A DNA stretch of 8,010 bases from an uncultured Armatimonadota bacterium. Its GTDB lineage: Bacteria > Armatimonadota > Fimbriimonadia > Fimbriimonadales > Fimbriimonadaceae. Both the position numbers and the translations under genes were made by a program. Below the pieces are notes generated by a model. That model made no database searches and was not told the origin of the DNA. It was given only the letters and a program-made list of their open reading frames with translations. The stretch spans positions 1-8,010 of the forward strand of contig CAMLEL010000095.1 of NCBI GenBank assembly GCA_946478935.1, given 5' to 3'. This document shows, piece after piece, positions 1 through 5,100 of the stretch (the first letter of the stretch is position 1; each line of letters starts with the position of its first letter).

Positions 1-2
1 AT

Positions 3-1832
3 TCGAAACCAACTCGACTCACCCAGACTCGAGATTCTGAATCCCAGCCTGAGTACGCGAAGGATGATCGTGGATTCTATTTCCGACGTGGGGACGGTGT
101 TTACTCCATGCGCTTCGACAGTCCGGTTGTACGGCAGTTGAATCCTTCCCTGCCTAACAACATGCCTTTGCAGGGCTACATGATCTCGCCGAATGGAGAC
201 AAATTGGTCATCTTCAGCGGCCGGACTCTGGGAGCGGACCGACAGGTCGATTACATCGTTTACCGAAATCGCTTTGCTGAAGCGAAAAAGACGAATCGTG
301 GCGTTGCGGATGACAAGTTCAACTCGGAAAGTTACATCTATCTGTATGATTTGAATGATGATCCGGAGGCGAATCCAAAGAACGACGGCAAGCCGTGGGA
401 GATTTGGAAGTTCCCGGGCGGTGAGGAATACCAGGAAACATCCGTCAACTCAGAACCGTGGTCACCCGATGGAAAGCGATTCGTCTTCGGCAGTTGGAAG
501 CGTGACAAGAAGGAATTGGCGCTTTGGACCGCAGATGTTGAATCGAAAACTCTAAAGCAGATTTACAAGACCACTCATGACGGCGAGCATCGGTCTCCCA
601 GCTTGGCTTCACCCTTCTTTCTGCCGAACGGCTCGAAGGTGATTGCTCTGCTGGAGAATAGTGGCTTCCGCCATGCGTGGGTGATTGATCCTGAGACTCA
701 GTCTGCCAGCCAAGTCAGCAAAGGTGACTTTGAGGTCTATCCACTCGAAGCATCGAAGGACGGCAACTCAATTTTGGTGCGAGCAGGTAAGGACAGCCCG
801 GCGAAAATGCAGCTTTACCGAGTCGACGTTGCGACCGGTGCTTACACGAAGCTTTCGCACCAGGACGGAAACTATAGTGAGAGCGTTGCCTTGGACCATG
901 CTCAACGTCAGGCAGCCACCACTTTTGGCAACTGGAACCAGATTGGAGAACTCACGCTCGTTCCACTCGGAACCGGCTCTGAGAAGGAGTTGACTCAATC
1001 CCATCGATCGACAGAATTCAACAAGATCAACGTTCAAAAGCCGGAGATCTTCGCATACAAGAATCGCCATGGTCAGACGATTCACGGGTTCATGTTCCTT
1101 CCAAAGGACCTCAAGAAATCAAAAGCCAAGCGACCGCTCATGATTTACGTCTACGGCGGACCGCTGGGCACCGGTAAGTCTGTGATCGATGGCTCGTTTA
1201 ATTCAACGGCTTACCTCTTCAACATGTACTTAACCCAAAAGTATGGGTTCGTAACGGTAACAATTGACCCTCGGGGGCAAAGTGGCTACGGATCGGAGTT
1301 CGGCAAGGCGAATTGGAACGCACCGGGGAAGGCGCAGGTGGAGGACTTGACCGATGGCGTGAAGTACTTGATCGCCAATTTCAATGTAGATCCGAAGCGA
1401 GTAGGCATTAACGGCTGGTCTTTTGGAGGTTTCCAAACTCAGATGTGCCTCTATACGGCGCCGGATGTGTTTACGCTGGGAATCGCTGGTGCAGGACCCA
1501 CCGAATGGCAGAACTACAACACGTGGTACACCGGTGGCGTCATTGGGGATTCGCGCTTGGGCAAGCCAGAAGACCTTGACAAGTATTCGCTTACAAGTAC
1601 TGCCAAGAATCTGAAGTCGCCCCTTCTCCTGCTACACGGAATGGAAGATACCAACGTCCTGTTCCAAGATACGGTCGCCGTCTACCGGAAATTGCTGCAG
1701 TACGGAAAGGGGGACTTGGTCGAACTTGCTTTGGACCCAACTGGCGGACACGGGATGGGCGGCGATATGAGTAATCGCGACCGACACGCGATCTACCTGG
1801 CGTTCATCAAGAAATGGTGGCGTCTGGACTAG
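3..1832 (+). CDS. S9 family peptidase (DPP-IV / prolyl oligopeptidase-like), 5'-truncated by the window edge
   Basis: Serine peptidase of the S9 family, which cleaves short peptides, often after proline. The first ATG is at 108, but the same frame is open upstream to position 3 and encodes plausible propeller sequence (EYAKDDRGFYFRRGDGVYSM). The gene therefore begins outside the window and 609 residues are visible. Counting from the ATG at 108, roughly residues 1-320 are beta-propeller-like, with repeated SPDG/SPNG-type strands. The alpha/beta-hydrolase domain follows from about 325. The triad is intact: Ser438 in GWSFGG, Asp514 in HGMEDTN, His548 in GGHGM. YVYGGP at 347-352 supplies the probable oxyanion tyrosine (Tyr349). 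A Glu106-Glu107 pair before WSPDG recalls the DPP-IV Glu pair that binds the substrate N-terminus, but its spacing differs slightly, so aminodipeptidase specificity is unproven. Periplasmic location is likely for the family, but the signal peptide would lie outside the window. The gene ends with TAG ahead of a strong hairpin. Confidence 0.93.
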   Translation, partial: SKPTRLTQTRDSESQPEYAKDDRGFYFRRGDGVYSMRFDSPVVRQLNPSLPNNMPLQGYMISPNGDKLVIFSGRTLGADRQVDYIVYRNRFAEAKKTNRGVADDKFNSESYIYLYDLNDDPEANPKNDGKPWEIWKFPGGEEYQETSVNSEPWSPDGKRFVFGSWKRDKKELALWTADVESKTLKQIYKTTHDGEHRSPSLASPFFLPNGSKVIALLENSGFRHAWVIDPETQSASQVSKGDFEVYPLEASKDGNSILVRAGKDSPAKMQLYRVDVATGAYTKLSHQDGNYSESVALDHAQRQAATTFGNWNQIGELTLVPLGTGSEKELTQSHRSTEFNKINVQKPEIFAYKNRHGQTIHGFMFLPKDLKKSKAKRPLMIYVYGGPLGTGKSVIDGSFNSTAYLFNMYLTQKYGFVTVTIDPRGQSGYGSEFGKANWNAPGKAQVEDLTDGVKYLIANFNVDPKRVGINGWSFGGFQTQMCLYTAPDVFTLGIAGAGPTEWQNYNTWYTGGVIGDSRLGKPEDLDKYSLTSTAKNLKSPLLLLHGMEDTNVLFQDTVAVYRKLLQYGKGDLVELALDPTGGHGMGGDMSNRDRHAIYLAFIKKWWRLD

Positions 1833-1850
1833 TCAGGCGAGATAGATCAA

Positions 1851-1882
1851 GAAGGCTCCCTCCGAAACCGGAGGGAGCCTTC
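1851..1882. terminator. Intrinsic terminator hairpin between convergent genes, probably bidirectional
   Basis: A perfect 14-bp inverted repeat: GAAGGCTCCCTCCG at 1851-1864 pairs with CGGAGGGAGCCTTC at 1869-1882 around an AAAC loop. It lies 18 bases after the peptidase stop and 17 bases before the stop of the oppositely oriented LTxxQ gene, so it can serve both. On the + strand it is followed by the moderately T-rich GTTAATGTTT. On the - strand the following stretch is TTGATCTATC. Neither is a long U-tract, so the stem strength is the main evidence. Confidence 0.85.
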
Positions 1883-1899
1883 GTTAATGTTTGAGTGGC

Positions 1900-2808
1900 T
1901 TAGAAGCCGCCGCCTCCACGACCTCCTCGGCCGCCTGGTCCCCCCGGACCTCCGGGACCCCCAGGTCCTCCGAAGCCGGGTCCACCCTGCGGATGCTCGA
2001 TCTTGAATGCCCGTCCGAGCATCGAGTTCCATTGCGATCGCTGGCTATTGTTGAGCACACCAATCAACTTGGCGTTAAGGGCCTCTCGATGACGCTCCAT
2101 TTCGCCGCGCATCTTCTCAGGGTCCATTCGCTGACCTTCTTGGGGCGGGCCGAAGTTCGGCCGGTTGGCTTGCAGGATTTCATGCATCTGAGCTCGCTGG
2201 TCCTCGGTGATGCCCAGTCGCTCGCCAAGGTCGGGTCGTAGAAGCGCCATTGCTCCCTGTTGTTGAAGGTTGATTTCCTGGTATCGCTTGTACTGCCCAG
2301 CGGTCAAGATCTCCTTGATCTTGTTTTCCATTTCCAGGTTCTGAGGTCCGCCCGGGCCGCCAAAGCCTCGACCCTGTCCATCGCGTCCGCCAGGGCCGCG
2401 CTGATCTCCTCTTTGCGGAGGCCCCCCTTGTCCGCCGCGCTGGGGAGGGCCAACCTGTCCGCCACCTTGCCCTCCCTGAGGAGGTCCACCGAACTGGCCG
2501 CGTCCTTCACCGCCTGGTCCACCCGGTCTTCCCGGCCCACCAGGACCGCCGGGCCCCCTGCGAGGCATCAATTCTCCAAGCCGAAGTTTTTGGTCTTCGG
2601 TCAGTTGAAGTTCCTTCTGAACGCTGGGATTCATCAGTAGAGCGGGACCTTGAAGGCCCATCCCCCGACCCGGGCCCATACCGGGTTCGCCGCGCATCCC
2701 GGGCCCTTGAGGTCCGCCGAATCCGCCTCCGCGAGGACCGGACTCTTGGCTGAAACCGATCGCACAAACGGCCGCCATGGCCATGATTGTCATAAGTGTC
2801 TTCTTCAT
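1900..2808 (-). CDS. Exported Gly-rich LTxxQ-motif protein (Spy/CpxP-like)
   Basis: A 302-residue secreted protein. Residues 1-20 form a signal peptide (MKK, then a hydrophobic core ending AIGFSQ); Cys15 does not sit in a good lipobox. Four degenerate LTxxQ-type helix starts are visible: LTEDQ at 69-73, LTAGQ at 168-172, ITEDQ at 200-204 and LNNSQ at 252-256. They alternate as two similar pairs, suggesting an internally duplicated helical unit. LTxxQ motifs define the Spy/CpxP family of periplasmic chaperones and stress regulators. Gly/Pro/Gln/Arg-rich low-complexity segments occupy about 22-54, 85-156 (splitting the first helical pair) and 275-302 (the tail). These are foreign to classical Spy and nearly double its length. 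The ATG at 2808 is supported by a perfect AGGAGG at 2817-2822 with 8 bases between. It lies downstream of the two-component genes on the same strand but has its own promoter. Chaperone activity is inferred; a Gly-rich envelope or matrix role is also possible. Confidence 0.85.
   Translation of the reverse strand: MKKTLMTIMAMAAVCAIGFSQESGPRGGGFGGPQGPGMRGEPGMGPGRGMGLQGPALLMNPSVQKELQLTEDQKLRLGELMPRRGPGGPGGPGRPGGPGGEGRGQFGGPPQGGQGGGQVGPPQRGGQGGPPQRGDQRGPGGRDGQGRGFGGPGGPQNLEMENKIKEILTAGQYKRYQEINLQQQGAMALLRPDLGERLGITEDQRAQMHEILQANRPNFGPPQEGQRMDPEKMRGEMERHREALNAKLIGVLNNSQRSQWNSMLGRAFKIEHPQGGPGFGGPGGPGGPGGPGGRGGRGGGGF
1903..1986 (-). repeat. Low-complexity Gly-rich tail encoded by GGN/CCN-type repeats
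   Basis: Codes residues 275-301 of the LTxxQ protein (GGPGGPGG-type tripeptides, then GGRGGRGGGGF). The near-repeating GGACCN-like triplets are prone to slippage, so length may vary between strains. Confidence 0.6.
2341..2556 (-). repeat. Internal Gly/Pro/Gln/Arg-rich low-complexity segment
   Basis: Codes residues 85-156 of the LTxxQ protein, with imperfect GPGG, GGPPQ and QRGGQGG units. It sits between the first two LTxxQ-like motifs and looks like an insertion that expanded by repeat growth. Confidence 0.6.
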
Positions 2809-2816
2809 TTTTCACC

Positions 2817-2822
2817 CCTCCT
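2817..2822 (-). promoter_or_regulatory. Strong Shine-Dalgarno sequence of the LTxxQ gene
   Basis: AGGAGG on the - strand, 8 bases from the ATG at 2808. It is the best ribosome-binding site in the window and fixes the start, implying abundant translation. Confidence 0.8.
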
Positions 2823-2823
2823 G

Positions 2824-2833
2824 CTCAATTGAG
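2824..2833. repeat. 10-bp perfect palindrome in the LTxxQ leader
   Basis: CTCAATTGAG lies between the predicted transcription start and the Shine-Dalgarno sequence of the LTxxQ gene. It could be a small operator. It is too short to form a stable RNA hairpin by itself, and a 10-bp palindrome may occur by chance. Confidence 0.25.
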
Positions 2834-2850
2834 TGGTTAGGTAGCTCTCT

Positions 2851-2868
2851 TCTATGACAATTCTATGA
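2851..2868 (-). promoter_or_regulatory. Direct repeat TCATAGA-N4-TCATAGA, candidate response-regulator site
   Basis: Two identical 7-base copies (2851-2857 and 2862-2868; TCTATGA on the + strand) are repeated with an 11-base period around CAAT. OmpR/PhoB/CpxR-type regulators commonly bind tandem half-sites about one helical turn apart, and such a regulator is encoded just upstream. The repeat overlaps the -10 box and the predicted start site, so if it is an operator it would more naturally repress. It could instead be a chance duplication of a -10-like sequence. Confidence 0.35.
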
Positions 2869-2887
2869 GGGAATTGTTTGATTTCAA
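2860..2887 (-). promoter_or_regulatory. Sigma-70-like promoter of the LTxxQ gene
   Basis: Read on the - strand, TTGAAA (2887-2882) and TAGAAT (2865-2860) are separated by 16 bases, each one mismatch from the consensus -35 and -10 boxes. Transcription would start near 2853, giving a leader of about 45 nt that contains the AGGAGG site. This suggests the gene can be expressed separately from the upstream kinase gene. The boxes are read by eye. Confidence 0.55.
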
Positions 2888-2892
2888 CTTTT

Positions 2893-2916
2893 GGCAGAAA
2901 TTCTTAGAATTTTGCC
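2893..2916 (-). terminator. Possible weak hairpin at the end of the kinase gene
   Basis: GGCA-G-AAATTC (2893-2903) can pair with GAATTTTGCC (2907-2916) around TTA, with one bulged G. The TTA loop is the kinase stop codon read on the + strand. On the - strand it is followed by AAAAGTTG rather than a U-tract. It may attenuate transcription or protect the 3' end between the kinase and the LTxxQ gene, but it is not a convincing terminator. Confidence 0.3.
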
Positions 2917-4382
2917 GAGACTGAGGTGCCGTGGCCAATTTCGCTTTCAATGATCAGCATCCCGCCATGAGCCTCCATGATGGTCTTGCAAATGGAAAGG
3001 CCCAAACCGGTTCCACCAGAAGATCCGGTGCGGGAAACATCCGCTCGATAGAATCTTTCGGTCAGATGGGGCAGGTGCTCGGGTGCAATTCCTGGACCGG
3101 TATCTGCAACCGTGACCGTTGGTTCAGGATTGTTGATGACCTTTACCGTGATCGTGCCCTCACCCGAGTACCGAACGGCATTCTCCAAGAGATTCTCGAT
3201 CACTCGGCGAATGGCATCCGGATCCACTTCAGCGTAGACGGCGTGATCCTCAAAGTCCGTTTTGATTGGAGTTGAGGTGGAGTGCATATTCTCGATCGCC
3301 TCGCTTGCAATCACCCGAAGATCGTGTCTGACGCGGTTATATGCGAGCTGTCCTGCGTCGGCCTTGGCGAGGATGAGGAGCTGGTTGACCAGCTTCGTCA
3401 TCCCATCGGCTTCTTTTTCGGCAATACGTAAGGAGTGAAGGCGCTCGTCTTCGGTGGCGTCCGCGCTGAGAGCCGTGCTTGCGGCCAGTTTGAGTCTGGT
3501 CAGCGGTGTTCTGAGTTCGTGCGATGCGTCGGCAGAGAATCGGCGCTGATGCTCATAAGCTTCTTGAAGCTGTGCGAATGAATCCTCCAGGCGTCCGATC
3601 ATCGCGTTGAATGTGATAGCAAGATCCGCGAACTCATCTGTGCCGACCACTTCCAGGCGCTCGCTGAGGTTTGTGCCTGAGATACGGTCAGCCGAGATCT
3701 TCATCTGGCGCATAGGACGCATCGCTTTACCGGTCAAAAACAATGCGCCAAGCCCAGCAATTGCAAGGGCGGCTGGCAAAAAGATGGCTAGCGTTAGAAG
3801 TTGCGAGCGCCACAGGCGATCGAGATCGCGAGTTTCTCGGGCCGCCTGCGCGACCCCAATAATGTCTCGTTGATCACGCCATGGCATTGTGTAGACCCTC
3901 ACAGGTTCGCCTTCAAATTCGACGTTTGAGTAAGTGAGTTCTCCGGTGGCGAGGACGCGTTTGGCGGCATCCATGTCGAACGGTACATCGCCCGGTTGTG
4001 AGAGAGCCTCCAAGTTCTGATCGAACTGGCGCGGGCGGCGCAGATTCAGGATGCGGAACTCTTCATCGTCCATTCCGGGTGGGCGCAGCCCATTGAACGG
4101 TGGCGGTCCTGGCGGCTGATCGGGCCCCATCGGCGTACCCATCCTGCGGGGACCGGGTCCTGGTCCCGGACCATCCGGACCGCCACCTCGGCGTCGACTG
4201 CCTGGCTCAAACGGCCTTCGCGATCGGGATGCCCGTTCTCTCAGGTCGCGATCAATCTCGCTCGAAAGGCGGTTTTGGTTGAGGAACAGGATGCCAATTC
4301 CGAAAGCGACCAGGGTTGCCGCCATGATGAAGACATTCCAAAGGGTTAACCGAGCCCGAAGGGATTGAAAGCCAAAGGTCAG
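2904..4382 (-). CDS. Membrane sensor histidine kinase (HAMP-HisKA-HATPase)
   Basis: Sensor kinase partner of the adjacent response regulator. Residues are counted from the ATG at 4325. TM1 is at 1-17, a periplasmic region at about 18-174, TM2 at about 175-198, HAMP at about 199-250, HisKA with His269 (SHELRTP), and an ATPase domain at 366-473. The ATPase shows the N box (Asn382 in ENLLENA), G1 (DTGPGIAPEH, from 408) and G2 (GGTGLGLSI, 437-445). All catalytic boxes are intact. The periplasmic part holds a Gly/Pro/Arg-rich stretch (42-84) and no sensor fold I recognise. The ATG at 4325 falls inside TM1 and leaves no cytoplasmic N-terminus. The open frame upstream adds 19 residues including SLRARLTLWNVFI, typical of kinase N-termini. 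Its only plausible start is CTG at 4382, 6 bases after GGGAGG and overlapping the regulator's stop as CTGA. I therefore choose 4382 (492 residues), with 4325 as the conventional alternative. The two genes are probably translationally coupled. Confidence 0.9.
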   Translation of the reverse strand: MTFGFQSLRARLTLWNVFIMAATLVAFGIGILFLNQNRLSSEIDRDLRERASRSRRPFEPGSRRRGGGPDGPGPGPGPRRMGTPMGPDQPPGPPPFNGLRPPGMDDEEFRILNLRRPRQFDQNLEALSQPGDVPFDMDAAKRVLATGELTYSNVEFEGEPVRVYTMPWRDQRDIIGVAQAARETRDLDRLWRSQLLTLAIFLPAALAIAGLGALFLTGKAMRPMRQMKISADRISGTNLSERLEVVGTDEFADLAITFNAMIGRLEDSFAQLQEAYEHQRRFSADASHELRTPLTRLKLAASTALSADATEDERLHSLRIAEKEADGMTKLVNQLLILAKADAGQLAYNRVRHDLRVIASEAIENMHSTSTPIKTDFEDHAVYAEVDPDAIRRVIENLLENAVRYSGEGTITVKVINNPEPTVTVADTGPGIAPEHLPHLTERFYRADVSRTGSSGGTGLGLSICKTIMEAHGGMLIIESEIGHGTSVSAKF

Positions 4383-5059
4383 TCCATTCCTCCCGACCGG
4401 CGAAGCGTGTATCCAAACCCGTGTACGGTATGAATCAATTTGCGGTCACTCGCCAAGTCGACTTTCCTTCGCAAGGAAGTGATATGGAAGTTTACGGTGT
4501 TATCCAGGCTTTCCTCATTGTTCCAAACATCTTCAAGAATCACTTCACGGGTGAGGATGCGACCCTCGTTCCGGGCCAATGCAACCAGCAGACTGTACTC
4601 GCGGGGCGTGAGTTTGATAGGGATGCCATCTCGCTCCACCGTTTGAGCGTGGGTATCGATGATGAGATCTTCGATTTCAATGCGTCCCGTGCGATGAATC
4701 GCGTCGCGACGGAGCAAGGCTCTGACCCGGGCGGTGAGTTCACGGGCGTCAAACGGCTTGGGGAGATAGTCGTCCGCACCTCCTTCCAGGCCGCGCACTC
4801 GATCCTCCACTGAGTCTCGAGCGGTCAGCATCAGGATGGGAGCTGTGATGCCTGCTCGCCGGATCCCATCGCAGATTTCCCAACCGTCCATTTTGGGCAG
4901 CATGACATCCAACACGACGATGCCATAGCTACGGCTGAGCGCCTCTTCCAAACCCTCCTCGCCATCATGAACGACATTCACCTCGAGCCGCTCTTTTTCC
5001 AAGCTGGCCGCGATTTGTGAGGCGATCTCCTTATCGTCTTCCACGAGTAGCGCGCGCAT
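4379..5059 (-). CDS. OmpR/PhoB-family response regulator
   Basis: Two-component transcription factor, phosphorylated by the kinase encoded immediately downstream. Counting from the ATG at 5059 it has 226 residues, the usual family length. The receiver domain at about 1-115 has acidic Asp8 and Asp9, phospho-acceptor Asp51 (VVLDVMLP), Thr79 (LTARDS) and Lys101 (PKPF). The winged-helix domain at about 125-220 includes the recognition-helix region NTVNFHITSLRRKVD and wing HTVHGFGYTL. The track of the frame allows a TTG start at 5074 that adds five residues (MKSAL). I prefer ATG because MRALLVEDD is the canonical N-terminus and puts the phospho-Asp at 51. Neither start has a good Shine-Dalgarno sequence. 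The gene is divergent from the transporter fusion across 41 bases, so their promoters must be squeezed together or overlap coding sequence. Its last codon region carries the kinase's ribosome-binding site. Confidence 0.93.
   Translation of the reverse strand: MRALLVEDDKEIASQIAASLEKERLEVNVVHDGEEGLEEALSRSYGIVVLDVMLPKMDGWEICDGIRRAGITAPILMLTARDSVEDRVRGLEGGADDYLPKPFDARELTARVRALLRRDAIHRTGRIEIEDLIIDTHAQTVERDGIPIKLTPREYSLLVALARNEGRILTREVILEDVWNNEESLDNTVNFHITSLRRKVDLASDRKLIHTVHGFGYTLRRSGGMD
4389..4394 (-). promoter_or_regulatory. Shine-Dalgarno sequence inside the regulator's last codons, pointing to a CTG kinase start
   Basis: GGGAGG on the - strand lies 6 bases (AATGGA) before CTG at 4382-4380, which overlaps the regulator stop TGA (4381-4379). 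No ATG, GTG or TTG is in frame between here and the ATG at 4325, whose upstream region has only a poor GGA. Confidence 0.55.
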
Positions 5060-5100
5060 CAGTGCTGACTTCAATGATACGCGGTGATTATTAGGAAGTT

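Noticed and set aside
2341..2556. Repeated GGNCCN-like units that could suggest a CRISPR array or tandem-repeat locus
   Set aside because: The units are irregular, lack unique spacers and keep the reading frame of a Gly-rich protein segment.
1891..2640. Two + strand open frames (116 and 126 residues) and a second - strand frame opposite the LTxxQ gene
   Set aside because: They arise from the GC-rich repeats. The - strand frame 1900-2808 has a signal peptide, LTxxQ motifs and a perfect Shine-Dalgarno sequence, and the others have none.
2749..2808. The LTxxQ protein as a lipoprotein with Cys15
   Set aside because: The residues before the cysteine (AAV) do not fit a lipobox, and the hydrophobic core continues past it.
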